Positions 1 to 8,414 of a DNA stretch of 22,833 nt are shown here, one piece after another. The DNA is from Fidelibacterota bacterium. GTDB taxonomy: Bacteria; Marinisomatota; Marinisomatia; SCGC-AAA003-L08; TMED6. The position numbers and the translations under genes were made by a program. The notes beneath the pieces are model-generated. The model saw only the letters and a list, made by a program, of their open reading frames with translations. It made no database searches and was not told where the DNA came from. The stretch's first letter is position 1. Each line of letters starts with the position of its first letter. Location: positions 1 through 22,833 of the forward strand of contig JAAZYZ010000108.1 in assembly GCA_014239355.1 (NCBI GenBank), in the 5' to 3' direction.

Positions 1-642
1 AATCAATATGAATTTGAATTTATTTATCATTCTACAATTGAAACTGATTCAAATTTTTGGTTTTCTGTCCCTGCTTTACATGATATAGACTTAGATGGAG
101 ATTTAGATATAATATTGGGCAATATATATGGGAATTTAATAGTATATAAACAGCAAAATTCATTTTCATTTATTTTAGATCAAAATCCAATACAAGATAT
201 CAGTGTAGGTTATTATTCAGCTCCTTATTTTACTGATATTGATTTAGATGATGATAATGATTTGATTTTAGGGGGGCGAGATACTCATAAAATATTTTTA
301 AATAATAATAATTTTTTTGAAGAAACTAATGAGATTGGAATTCCATATTTAGGTAAAAATGTTAAATTTTTTGGCTCTACTCTATTTAAATCAAATCAAT
401 TTAATATTATCTCTGGACTTTCAACAGGTGGCTTATATCTTTTATCAGAGACAATATGTATGCATGGAGATTTAAATCAAGATCAAGGTATAAACATATT
501 AGACATTTTGATTTTGATTAACTTAACTTTTGAAACTCAAGATAAAAATTCTTATTTTATGTGCTCTGGTGATTTAGATAATAATCATGGATTTAATATA
601 TTAGATATTATCAGTTTAGTTTTAATTATAATTGGAGATTAA
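1..642 (+). CDS. Secreted FG-GAP/VCBS-repeat protein with C-terminal dockerin, 5' end outside window
   Basis: The reading frame is open from base 1 to the TAA at 640-642, giving at least 213 residues, so the start lies outside the window; the TTG at 115 is not a believable start because homologous repeat sequence lies upstream of it. Two FG-GAP/VCBS-type calcium-loop repeats are visible: DIDLDGDLDIILG (about residues 28-40) and FTDIDLDDDNDLILGG (about 77-92). The end (about 156-213) is a dockerin-like domain with two D-x-N-x-D-type loops, GDLNQDQGINILD and GDLDNNHGFNILD, each followed by a hydrophobic helix. Such repeats form extracellular beta-propellers, and the dockerin probably serves in surface attachment or assembly; that role is inferred. 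The gene downstream starts 6 bases later, so the two are probably co-transcribed. Ligand and substrate are unknown. Confidence 0.8.
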   Translation, partial: NQYEFEFIYHSTIETDSNFWFSVPALHDIDLDGDLDIILGNIYGNLIVYKQQNSFSFILDQNPIQDISVGYYSAPYFTDIDLDDDNDLILGGRDTHKIFLNNNNFFEETNEIGIPYLGKNVKFFGSTLFKSNQFNIISGLSTGGLYLLSETICMHGDLNQDQGINILDILILINLTFETQDKNSYFMCSGDLDNNHGFNILDIISLVLIIIGD

Positions 643-648
643 TTAAAA

Positions 649-1938
649 ATGTATAAAGCTTTCTTATTTATTTTATTTTTATTTATCAGTTGTAATAGCA
701 CTGAAGATATAAATTCTGATAGTCATGATAATTCTTCTGTACTTATTGCATTACAAGATTCAGATTATGTAGCAATAGTAAGTTCATATGATTTAGAAGT
801 TACACAACAGGTTAATATAGACTTTAGTAATACGAATTGTTCAGATTTTTCAACTCAAATGGAATGTGAGATGTCAGGTTGTATGTGGCATATCATGGAT
901 AATGATATGGCTCATTGTATGAACATGGATATGGGTGGAGATAATGCTCCTCATGATATTGCTGTTGATAATACAAATGATTATTGGTTTACTACGGCTA
1001 TGATGGGTGGAGATGTTGGTATGTATTCTACTGAAACTAATGAGTTTATTTCTTCTTTTACTATTGGACATATGCCTGCTTTAATGACTCTAGACGAAGT
1101 TAATATGTTAATTTATATTTCAAGAGGAATGCCAAATGGTATGTTGATGCCCATTTATGAATTATCCTATGAAAGTGGTGAATTAGTAGAAGTTGAACAA
1201 TGGGATGTAAATTTTGATTATGCGCATGGAATATATTTTGATGAAATATCAGGTAATGTTTATACTGTAAGTAAAACAAATGATTTTATAGCAAAAATAG
1301 ATCCTAATGCAGCACAGGAGCCATTTAATAACCCTATGCTTGTAAGCATGGATGAATCAATAAATACTAGTTGGGATATTTCAGTTAATAGATTGAGACC
1401 TATTCATATTACAGCAAAATATCCTTATATGTTTATTACATGTAGTGCTGGAGAATGGTCAGCAGATGAAGAATATGAAGAGATTCCTGGGCAAGTTCAG
1501 ATGTGGCATATGGAAGATATGAATTTGCTGGCAACTTATAACTTTGATTTATATTCTCGTCCATGGCATATAGATATTTCTCCTATTGAAAATAAATTTT
1601 ATGTTGCTCTTTCAGGTGGTGATGGTTCAAATGGAAGCTCAAATTCAGGTGTTGCTTGTATAGAATATAGTGAAACAGATGATAATCAATACTCTATGAG
1701 TGAATCTTGGATAACAACTAGCTCTGAATATGGAACTTTACATGGTATGACAGTTCATTCTGATTGTGATGGAAATTATCATGTATATTCAGCAGGAAGA
1801 ACTGATGGTAATATTTATAAATTTGATGCAAACACTGGTGAACAATTAGGTAGTACAAATTTAGTTTTATCTGGTTCTCTTAGAACAGGAGGAATTGATT
1901 CACTCAACCCTCCTTGTGATGAATCTTGTTGTGACTAA
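649..1938 (+). CDS. Predicted lipoprotein, YncE-like beta-propeller with Met/Cys/His-rich segment
   Basis: The 429-residue product begins with a short lysine-containing, very hydrophobic segment ending FISC. Cys15 is thus a plausible lipoprotein cleavage site, although Phe at -3 is not ideal. The body has repeated short segments of the type 'HDIAVD', 'HGIYFDEISGNVYTVS', 'RPWHIDISPIENKFYVAL' and 'HGMTVHSDCDGNYHVYSAGR', the rhythm of YncE/YVTN-type beta-propellers. Residues 64-95 are unusual, with four Cys (64, 73, 78, 90), eight Met and two His in 32 residues, which suggests metal (possibly copper) binding; this is inference. The C-terminus ends in a Cys cluster (PPCDESCCD). There is no clear ribosome binding site. 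It lies 6 bases after the dockerin gene and meets the M3 peptidase gene tail to tail, with 6 bases between them. The function is not known; it could be a surface metal-handling or scaffold protein. Confidence 0.8.
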   Translation: MYKAFLFILFLFISCNSTEDINSDSHDNSSVLIALQDSDYVAIVSSYDLEVTQQVNIDFSNTNCSDFSTQMECEMSGCMWHIMDNDMAHCMNMDMGGDNAPHDIAVDNTNDYWFTTAMMGGDVGMYSTETNEFISSFTIGHMPALMTLDEVNMLIYISRGMPNGMLMPIYELSYESGELVEVEQWDVNFDYAHGIYFDEISGNVYTVSKTNDFIAKIDPNAAQEPFNNPMLVSMDESINTSWDISVNRLRPIHITAKYPYMFITCSAGEWSADEEYEEIPGQVQMWHMEDMNLLATYNFDLYSRPWHIDISPIENKFYVALSGGDGSNGSSNSGVACIEYSETDDNQYSMSESWITTSSEYGTLHGMTVHSDCDGNYHVYSAGRTDGNIYKFDANTGEQLGSTNLVLSGSLRTGGIDSLNPPCDESCCD

Positions 1939-1944
1939 ATAATA

Positions 1945-3972
1945 TTAAATTAAGCCATCCCTTTTTAATAATGCGTTAACTTTAGGTTCTCTACCTTTAA
2001 AGTTTTTATAAAGTTGCATAGGATTTTTTAGATTTCCTTTTGAAAGTATATTTTCTCTAAAAGCTAAAGCTGTTTCTTTATTAAAGATTCCATTTTCTTT
2101 AAATGATTCAAAAGCATCTGCTTCAAGTACTTCAGCCCATTTATATGAATAATATCCTGCGGCATAACCACCTCCAAAAATATGCCCAAAATGCGATGAT
2201 ATGGTTGTATTTTTAACTTTTTCAAATAGTGCAGTTTTCTCAAGTGTATTTTTTTCAAATTCTTCTATATCATCTATTAATTCAGTCTTTGTATGCCAAG
2301 CCATATCTATATAACTTAAAGATAGTTGTCTTAAATACATATTTGCAGCACCAAAGTTTTTTGAATCTTTAATTTTTTGTATTAATTCATCAGGAATATT
2401 ATTTCCAGTTTCAAAATGATGAGCAAATAAATTAAGAGCTTCTTTTTCACTAACCCAATTCTCCATAATTTGTGAAGGTAATTCTACAAAATCCCATTTT
2501 ACATTAGTATTACCAATCGTTGAGTACTTACAGTCTGATAATAATCCATGAAGGCAATGACCAAATTCATGGAATACAGTTTCAACTTCACTAAATGTTA
2601 ATAGTGCAGGTTTATCTTCTGTAGGTCTTGTTAAATTTGCAGTAAATTGCACATGAGGCCTTCTTATTTTACCTTTATAAAGACCATTATCTTTTATTGA
2701 ATTCATCCATGCTCCACTTCTTTTTGTCGGCCTAGGATGCAAATCAATATAAATTAATCCAACAAGAGACTTATTTTCATTTAACACTTCATAAGTTTTT
2801 ACTTCTTCATGCCATGTATCAATATTGTTTAATTCATTAAACTGAATCCCATACATCTTATTAGCAACTTCAAAAATACCATTAATAACATTTTCAGCTT
2901 TAAAATAGGGTCTAAGCATTTCTGGATCAATATCAAATTTTTCTTTTTGAAGTTTAGTAAAATAGTATGATTGATCCCATGGTTTAAAATCATCAATATC
3001 ATCTATTTTTTTTGCAAAATCTTTAAGCTCATTTAATTCTATTTTTGCTTTATCATAGCAATTATCATAAAGATCATCTAATAATCCATAAACATTTTCT
3101 ACGTTTTCTGCCATTCTATCATCTAAAACGTAATCAGCAAAATTTTTATAGCCAAGTAAATTAGCTCTTTTATGTTTAAGTTGAACAATTTCTTTAACAA
3201 TGTCAGTATTACTAAACTCATCATTATTGCAAAGACTTCCATATGCTAAATACAATTCTTTTCTAAGTTCTCTAACTTTAGAATAGCTAAGAAATGGCCC
3301 CATACTTGGATATTGTAGTGTAAAAAGCCATTTTTCTGGTTTATTTTTCTGCTTAGCCTCTTGTTTGGCCATACTTATAGAAGAATCAGGGAGTCCTGAT
3401 AAATCATTTTCATTATCTATCCATAATTCAAATTTATTTTGTGCATTTAAAACATTATTTGAAAATTTTGGAGATAATAAGGATAGCTTTTCATCTATTT
3501 TTCTTATTTTCTCTTTATCCTTATTATTTAATGATGCCCCATTTCTAATAAACCTTTTATAAGTAACATCAATTAATCTAATGTCTTGTTCATTTAGTTT
3601 TTCATTTGTTTTATTATCAAAAACAAATTTTATTTTATTAAATAGTTTTTCATTTAAAAGGATGTCATTACTAAACTTTGAGCCCATTGGACTAATTTTT
3701 TCTGCTAATTTTTTTAGTTCTTTATCACTTTCAGAACCAAATAGATGCCAATAAACACTCATCACATAGTCAAGTTCTTCTGATGAAGTTTCTAAGGCTA
3801 ATATTGTATTTTTAAAATCAGGAGATTCATTATTATTAACTATATCATTTATTCTATTTATAGCTAATTCAACACTTTTTTCTACTGCAGGTATAAAATT
3901 TTCTGATTTAATTTTACTAAAAGGGACTGCATCATAAGGTAGATTATAGTCTACAAAAAACGGGTTAGTCAT
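1945..3972 (-). CDS. M3-family zinc oligopeptidase (oligopeptidase A / dipeptidyl carboxypeptidase type)
   Basis: The 675-residue protein matches the length of PrlC and Dcp (about 680). The thermolysin-like zinc site is FHEFGHCLHG, with His468, Glu469 and His472. The third ligand is Glu497 in WDFVELPSQIMENW, at the 25-residue spacing typical of family M3. Near the C-terminus, GGGYAAGYYSYKWAEVLEAD is the conserved Gly/Tyr-rich stretch that lines the substrate cleft. No signal peptide is seen, so a cytoplasmic role in degrading short peptides (products of Lon and other proteases, or cleaved signal peptides) is likely. The start overlaps the stop of the FAH gene by 8 bases (ATGACTAA on the minus strand), implying translational coupling. 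It is the last gene of the four-gene minus-strand unit. I cannot tell an endo-oligopeptidase (PrlC) from a carboxydipeptidase (Dcp) by sequence reading alone. Confidence 0.93.
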   Translation of the reverse strand: MTNPFFVDYNLPYDAVPFSKIKSENFIPAVEKSVELAINRINDIVNNNESPDFKNTILALETSSEELDYVMSVYWHLFGSESDKELKKLAEKISPMGSKFSNDILLNEKLFNKIKFVFDNKTNEKLNEQDIRLIDVTYKRFIRNGASLNNKDKEKIRKIDEKLSLLSPKFSNNVLNAQNKFELWIDNENDLSGLPDSSISMAKQEAKQKNKPEKWLFTLQYPSMGPFLSYSKVRELRKELYLAYGSLCNNDEFSNTDIVKEIVQLKHKRANLLGYKNFADYVLDDRMAENVENVYGLLDDLYDNCYDKAKIELNELKDFAKKIDDIDDFKPWDQSYYFTKLQKEKFDIDPEMLRPYFKAENVINGIFEVANKMYGIQFNELNNIDTWHEEVKTYEVLNENKSLVGLIYIDLHPRPTKRSGAWMNSIKDNGLYKGKIRRPHVQFTANLTRPTEDKPALLTFSEVETVFHEFGHCLHGLLSDCKYSTIGNTNVKWDFVELPSQIMENWVSEKEALNLFAHHFETGNNIPDELIQKIKDSKNFGAANMYLRQLSLSYIDMAWHTKTELIDDIEEFEKNTLEKTALFEKVKNTTISSHFGHIFGGGYAAGYYSYKWAEVLEADAFESFKENGIFNKETALAFRENILSKGNLKNPMQLYKNFKGREPKVNALLKRDGLI

Positions 3973-4948
3973 TATTATTCTCCAAATTTATTTTATTTTC
4001 TAAAGCTCCTAGTTCTTGAATCTCAAGTTTAATAGTATCATTTAATTGAAGCCATGTATTTGTTTGATTTGTTAGATTTAGCTCATAAAGACATCCAGTT
4101 GCGCAAGTTCCAGACCCAATAATATCTCCTGGATATAATGTGGTTCCAATAGATATATGACTTATAATTTCAGCAAATGTCCAGTGCATGTTTTTAGAGG
4201 TATCTTCTGAAACTTTTTTGTTATTGATAAAAGCTGACATCTTTAGATTATAGACATTGCCTTTTTTTGTTTTTGATGTTTGTTTTTTTAGTTCATCTTT
4301 TGTGACTAGATAAGGACCTATTGAAGTACAGAAATCTTTCCCTTTTGCAGGCCCAAGATTCATTTTCATTTCCTCCATTTGCACATCTCTAGCGCTCCAA
4401 TCATTCATAATCATGAACCCAAATATATAGTCATCAGCATTTTCTACTTTAATATTTTTACCTTGTTTTCCAATAATGATTGCAAGTTCTAATTCAAAAT
4501 CTAATTTATTTAAATGTTTTTGATTGATAAATAAATCACCAGGACCAGTTATAGATGAATGATTAGAGTAATAATAAACAGGATTTAAATCAAATTCTTT
4601 TATCATTGATAATCCTCTTGCCTTCCTCCCAGCTTCTACATGCTGTTTGAAAGCATACCCATCTCTAACGCTATTTGGTTTAGTGATAGGACTTAATAAT
4701 TCAACATCTTTTAGTTTAATTAGCGATTTTTGATTATAATCTTGTTTATTAATAGCGCCTTTATTTATTAAAGAAATAAGGAAAATAGGCTCAACATTAT
4801 AAAGCTTATTTGTTATAACATATTTATCATGCTCATTTAATACAGTTTCTGTATTAAAGTCAAGTTCGTCTATATTTATAACTTGTGATTCATTTACTAA
4901 AAGCCCTGCTTTAATTTCTTTTTGATAAAAATAGCGTATAATTTTCAT
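3965..4948 (-). CDS. Fumarylacetoacetate hydrolase (FAH) family protein
   Basis: The 327-residue protein carries the FAH fold signatures. Metal ligands are seen as Glu152 and Glu154 (DFELELAIIIGK) and Asp183 (MNDWSARD). Asp96 and His103 in RDGYAFKQHVEAG keep the 7-residue spacing of the metal-binding Asp and catalytic His of animal FAH. Also present are GPAKGKDFCTSIGPYLVT and SGTCATGCLYELN. The family hydrolyses or decarboxylates C-C bonds in acylpyruvate-type compounds (tyrosine or other aromatic breakdown, oxaloacetate-type substrates). No tyrosine-catabolism gene such as homogentisate dioxygenase is adjacent, so the substrate cannot be assigned. It follows the MscS gene by 7 bases and overlaps the M3 peptidase start by 8. 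A soluble cytoplasmic enzyme is expected. Confidence 0.9.
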   Translation of the reverse strand: MKIIRYFYQKEIKAGLLVNESQVINIDELDFNTETVLNEHDKYVITNKLYNVEPIFLISLINKGAINKQDYNQKSLIKLKDVELLSPITKPNSVRDGYAFKQHVEAGRKARGLSMIKEFDLNPVYYYSNHSSITGPGDLFINQKHLNKLDFELELAIIIGKQGKNIKVENADDYIFGFMIMNDWSARDVQMEEMKMNLGPAKGKDFCTSIGPYLVTKDELKKQTSKTKKGNVYNLKMSAFINNKKVSEDTSKNMHWTFAEIISHISIGTTLYPGDIIGSGTCATGCLYELNLTNQTNTWLQLNDTIKLEIQELGALENKINLENNND

Positions 4949-4955
4949 TTTTAAT

Positions 4956-5852
4956 TTAAGTTCTTCTTATAGTTGGATATGCAAGTTCAATATTTGGTTC
5001 AAGACTAAACTCTTTTAATACTTCTTCCCATATTTCTTGTTCGGTGTCTCTTCTATATTTAGGATCACATAAATATCTAATAGTTAAACGTACACCACTA
5101 TCAGCAACTTTAGTATAAACAACAGGATCAAGTTTTTGGTCTTGTATTAAAAATTTTTGGGAGGCTTTTTTGATTTCTTCCTCTGCAGCTCTAGTAGGGT
5201 GTTCTCCAAAATCTTTTGCAATTTTTTCAAGAATTCTTTTTGCTTTTTTCCATTCACTTTCAAATGTAATTAAAACAGGTATTTCATTAAAAATATATTC
5301 AAATCCTTTACCATAGTTAGCTAAAGTCTCAATAAATATTTTTCCATTTGGGATATGTATTATTCTCCCTGTATTTTGATCTGCATCCACCCAGTTTCCA
5401 ATTTCCATTACTGTAAAATTAAAGAAATTTATATCTATAACATCCCCAGAGTGTTCTCCAAGTTGAATTCTATCTCCTGCTTCTAATGGTCTGTTCCATA
5501 AAATGAACAGCCATCCTGTTATATTTACAATAGGATCTTTTAATGCGATTGCTATACCGGCTGATACTAATCCTAAATAAGTAACAATAGAGCCTATACC
5601 ATCTAACCAAATTTGTCCAACAATTATAATTCCAAACCCTACAGAAGCATAGGTAGCTACTCTTAACCAGTTATAACGTATTTTTGCATCTTCTAACCTT
5701 AGAATAAAAAGGTTTATAATACTTCTTCTTACTACTACAATAAGAAAAATAGCTAATAAGGTGGCTAATATTTTAGCTTGTATAGATGAATATGTAAAAA
5801 ATTTTGAGATTTCACTCGAACTATTTATAATTATTTTTTCGATTAAATTCAT
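4956..5852 (-). CDS. Small-conductance mechanosensitive channel, MscS family
   Basis: The 298-residue protein has three predicted membrane segments (about 24-48, 63-83 and 87-118). The third leads into the MscS pore and beta-domain signature: GIAIALKDPIVNITGW, then RPLEAGDRIQLGEHSGDVID, then RIIHIPNGKI. The C-terminal alpha/beta domain (about 190-298) follows the normal MscS plan. Such channels release solutes under hypo-osmotic shock from the inner membrane. The pore-lining helix is less Gly/Ala-rich than in E. coli MscS, as in many MscS relatives, so ion selectivity and gating tension cannot be inferred. Its ATG shares one base with the stop of the upstream membrane protein gene (TAATG), so the two are probably translationally coupled. 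Confidence 0.93.
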   Translation of the reverse strand: MNLIEKIIINSSSEISKFFTYSSIQAKILATLLAIFLIVVVRRSIINLFILRLEDAKIRYNWLRVATYASVGFGIIIVGQIWLDGIGSIVTYLGLVSAGIAIALKDPIVNITGWLFILWNRPLEAGDRIQLGEHSGDVIDINFFNFTVMEIGNWVDADQNTGRIIHIPNGKIFIETLANYGKGFEYIFNEIPVLITFESEWKKAKRILEKIAKDFGEHPTRAAEEEIKKASQKFLIQDQKLDPVVYTKVADSGVRLTIRYLCDPKYRRDTEQEIWEEVLKEFSLEPNIELAYPTIRRT

Positions 5853-6547
5853 TAATTTATTAACTTTCTAGTTTTGTAGGTCATATACAGTACCATTATC
5901 AAAGAAGGGGTGTATAATAATCCAAAACAAATTGAAAAAGTAGTTTTGTCAATATCAAAATATATCAATAATAAAAATAATACAAAAATATATAATTGAA
6001 TTTTCATCCATATAGCCAAATTTTTGATTATTTTAAAGTAATCATTTTTATGGGTAATAATTAGTTCAATAACCATCCATGTGTATAGTCTAAAAAAGAA
6101 AAAATCAAAAGCATATAATATTTTTGTTTCCAGTTCTGAAATTTGAATATTTAAATAATTATTTAAACTAAAATTTGAGTCAAGACTAAATAAGGGGTAA
6201 AATATACCGATTGGATTTAATGCTATAATATCAAAAATAATATGAATTATCATACCTGTAGATATTCCAATAACAATATTAGCATTATTTTTATTTTTAT
6301 ATTCTAAATATATAAGTATTAGTAAGCTTAAAAAAGGTATCATAAATAAGCTGTGGAATATAGAGTTTGATATATATGGTGTGTCTAAAAAGTTAAAATC
6401 TAAAAATAAGCTAAGAATAAAATCTAATATCAAATCTAAATCAGGTAGAACCATACCAATTATTATTGATGTTGATAATAGTTTACTTTTTTTTAAAAAA
6501 TGGCTTAATTGTAGCCCTATTAATGCATTAATGCCTGTATGTATCAT
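5852..6547 (-). CDS. YdjM/DUF457-type inner-membrane metal-dependent hydrolase
   Basis: The 231-residue, strongly hydrophobic protein has about five membrane segments. It shows the His/Asp pattern of the YdjM (DUF457) family: His3 near the N-terminus (MIHTGINALIG), GMVLPDLDLILDF with Asp36 and Asp38, SIFHSLF with His65, and HIIFDIIALNP with His102 and Asp106. These residues lie at or near the membrane surface and resemble a metal site, which is why the family is annotated as membrane-bound metal-dependent hydrolases. The true substrate is unknown for most members. It is the first gene of the minus-strand group; the 87-base gap to the divergent gene at 6635 would hold its promoter. Phe and Ile are very abundant, which fits both low GC and membrane location. 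Confidence 0.75.
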   Translation of the reverse strand: MIHTGINALIGLQLSHFLKKSKLLSTSIIIGMVLPDLDLILDFILSLFLDFNFLDTPYISNSIFHSLFMIPFLSLLILIYLEYKNKNNANIVIGISTGMIIHIIFDIIALNPIGIFYPLFSLDSNFSLNNYLNIQISELETKILYAFDFFFFRLYTWMVIELIITHKNDYFKIIKNLAIWMKIQLYIFVLFLLLIYFDIDKTTFSICFGLLYTPSLIMVLYMTYKTRKLIN

Positions 6548-6634
6548 TATTTAAATTTTTCAGATTCATAATTTAACTTTATATTAAAGAACTATATATG
6601 ATATATATATTAGTCTAAAATGTTATGAATTAAA
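6548..6634. promoter_or_regulatory. Divergent intergenic region, probable promoters for both flanking operons
   Basis: These 87 bases separate two divergently transcribed gene groups, so both operons should start here. The region is almost pure A/T and contains an alternating TA tract at about 6592-6612 that could supply several -10-like hexamers on either strand. I see no convincing -35 partner, operator palindrome or ribosome binding site. The call rests mainly on gene arrangement. Confidence 0.35.
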
Positions 6635-7564
6635 ATGAAAAAAATATCTAATCTTGACAAAATAAAAGCTGCTTCTATACTAGAAAAACAAATTGAATTT
6701 TCTTTAAAGATTCCATTAAACAATTTAGAATCACATCCTATTCGTTTAGTTCAAGCTTCAAAATCATTAATTGGTTTAAATTTAGATAAACCTAATCAAA
6801 AACTAATTAATTTTAATTCTATATATTTAGAAAATTTTAATGGTACTCAATATGATGTTAGTTCAAATTTTGATGATAATTTAAACCCTGTAGTTTCTAT
6901 TCATAATTTAGAGCATGCCTTTTTAAAAAAAGATAAAGAGCTAGTTTTAAAATTATTTTATGAGTTAAAATTAGTTTCTAGTGAAATACATATTTTAGAA
7001 TATTTAATTGAAATTAGTTTAAAACAAACAGGTGATTCCTTTCTTTTAATATGGTCTTTATATAGATCATTTTTATTTTTAAGTAATAAAGATAGTAATG
7101 CTTTTATTAGTCTCGCTGCAGACATTATATTATCTGATAGTTTTGAAGATGCTATAATTTCAGAAAAAAATATAGATAGAAATATAGATATTTGTGAAAT
7201 TATAAATTATGAATTATCATTTTATTCTATTGATTTATATGCTCATTTATTAGAAGCTTATAATAGTGATTTAATTAGATTATCAAAGATTAGAGATTTA
7301 ATTAATTCTTTTATTAATAAAAAATTTAAAAATTATAAATCTAATCAATTTAATGTGAATGATGATGTTTCCTTTCCAGATTTTTTAAGAATAGGGAGAA
7401 AAAATTTGTTACAATTTATAGATGATAGGAATATTGAAAATATTAATACTGATTTAATTCTATTTTTAGATTCTATAAGAGCAATGTTTAGATTTTTAGA
7501 TAATCAAAATCATAAAGTTATTTGTTTTCATTTTGAAAATATTTTGGAGAATTCAAATGTTTGA
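6635..7564 (+). CDS. Hypothetical alpha-helical protein, first gene of a four-gene overlapping cluster
   Basis: I do not recognise this 309-residue protein. After an N-terminal part that looks partly extended (to about residue 85), it is predominantly helical, with Leu/Ile-rich heptad-like stretches such as KLFYELKLVSSEIHILEYLI and DSFLLIWSLYRSFLFLS. There is no signal peptide, and the hydrophobic helices are interrupted by charges, so a soluble protein is more likely than a membrane one. His-containing segments (SIHNLEHAF and CFHFEN) exist but form no known metal motif. The stop (TGA at 7562-7564) overlaps the preferred start of the metallo-hydrolase gene by 8 bases, which argues that the gene is real and linked in expression to its neighbours. 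The coding reality is supported by length and overlap; the function is open. Confidence 0.7.
   Translation: MKKISNLDKIKAASILEKQIEFSLKIPLNNLESHPIRLVQASKSLIGLNLDKPNQKLINFNSIYLENFNGTQYDVSSNFDDNLNPVVSIHNLEHAFLKKDKELVLKLFYELKLVSSEIHILEYLIEISLKQTGDSFLLIWSLYRSFLFLSNKDSNAFISLAADIILSDSFEDAIISEKNIDRNIDICEIINYELSFYSIDLYAHLLEAYNSDLIRLSKIRDLINSFINKKFKNYKSNQFNVNDDVSFPDFLRIGRKNLLQFIDDRNIENINTDLILFLDSIRAMFRFLDNQNHKVICFHFENILENSNV
7546..7550 (+). promoter_or_regulatory. Ribosome binding site that fixes the metallo-hydrolase start at 7557
   Basis: GGAGA lies 6 bases before the ATG at 7557, inside the end of the preceding gene. The in-frame ATG at 7533 has no such element and would add eight residues (MKIFWRIQ) outside the conserved fold. 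The downstream ATG is therefore the better start. Confidence 0.65.
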
Positions 7565-8414
7565 ATCATTTAATAAAGAATGGAAAATTAAAATAATTGA
7601 ATCCGGATCATTTAAATTAGATGGTGGAGCTATGATGGGTTCAGTTCCTAAAGTTCTTTGGGAAAAGACTAATCCAAGTGATAAATTTAATAGAATTAAT
7701 TTATCTATGAGATGTTTACTCTTAGATAATGGAAGTGATATTGTTTTAATAGAAACTGGTATAGGCAATAAGAATAATCAAAAGTTCATAGATATGTTTT
7801 GTATAGAACAGAATAATTTTCCGTTAAAGGATGAATTAAAGAAGTATGGGTATAATTTGGAGGATATTACCTATGTTATATTAACTCATCTCCATTTTGA
7901 TCATGCTGGCGGTGCTACATATTTTGATGGTTCTAATATTATTCCAACATTTCCTAATGCAAAATATATTATTTCTAAAAGTAATTGGGATGCTGCAGTA
8001 AACCCTAATCCTAAAGATCGAGCAAGTTATTTAATTCAAAACTTTATGCCAATTAAAGAATTAGGGCAGTTAGAGCTTATTGATGACAATCAAAAAATTA
8101 TAAATGGAATTGAAAGTTTGGTTGTTAATGGGCATACTACTGGTCAGCAATTAATTAAAATTACAGTTAACAATGATTCTCTAGTTTTTTGTTCTGATTT
8201 ACTCCCTTTAAAATCACATCTTAGAGTTCCATGGATTATGGGTTATGATTTAAATGCAATGAAAACTATAGAGGAAAAAATTATGTTTTTAGATGAAGCA
8301 TCAGATAAAAATTGGTTACTTTTCTTTTATCACGACCCTAAAACAGTTGCTGTTAGAGTTAAAAAAAATGAAAAATATTATGAAGTAGTTGATGAGTATT
8401 TTATAAATGAATGA
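7557..8414 (+). CDS. Metallo-beta-lactamase-fold hydrolase
   Basis: With the start at 7557 the product has 285 residues. The binuclear metal site is complete: THLHFDHAGG gives His111, His113, Asp115 and His116; VNGHTTGQQ gives His193; FCSDLLP gives Asp214 (bridging); FFYHDPKTVA gives His259. The N-terminal strands (GGAMMGSVP, CLLLDNGSDIVLIETGIG) resemble the lactonase/alkylsulfatase-like branch of the superfamily that includes AHL lactonases, but the substrate cannot be read from sequence. There is no signal peptide, so it is probably cytoplasmic. It overlaps the gene before it by 8 bases and the DUF309 gene after it by 8 bases (ATGAATGA). It is the only member of this cluster with a clear enzymatic signature. 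Confidence 0.88.
   Translation: MFESFNKEWKIKIIESGSFKLDGGAMMGSVPKVLWEKTNPSDKFNRINLSMRCLLLDNGSDIVLIETGIGNKNNQKFIDMFCIEQNNFPLKDELKKYGYNLEDITYVILTHLHFDHAGGATYFDGSNIIPTFPNAKYIISKSNWDAAVNPNPKDRASYLIQNFMPIKELGQLELIDDNQKIINGIESLVVNGHTTGQQLIKITVNNDSLVFCSDLLPLKSHLRVPWIMGYDLNAMKTIEEKIMFLDEASDKNWLLFFYHDPKTVAVRVKKNEKYYEVVDEYFINE

Noticed and set aside
115..642. TTG at 115 as the start of the first protein
   Set aside because: The same frame is open back to base 1 and encodes a clear FG-GAP calcium-loop repeat (DIDLDGDLDIILG) across that point, so the gene begins outside the window.
1..642. Cellulosome locus based on dockerins
   Set aside because: There are no glycoside hydrolases or true scaffoldin here; dockerin-like C-termini are common in secreted proteins of marine FCB bacteria.
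874..1071. Antisense reading frame within the lipoprotein gene, and similar opposite-strand frames at 3365-3562, 7553-7768, 10145-10384, 14769-14981, 16980-17246 and 20231-20638
   Set aside because: Each lies inside a well-supported gene and has no recognisable domain or ribosome binding site; they are by-products of the coding strand.
6590..6613. Alternating TA tract as an origin or operator
   Set aside because: It is short and without iterons, DnaA boxes or replication genes nearby; such tracts are expected in low-GC intergenic DNA.
7533..7556. Upstream ATG for the metallo-hydrolase
   Set aside because: It has no ribosome binding site and adds eight residues outside the fold; the ATG at 7557 has GGAGA at good spacing.
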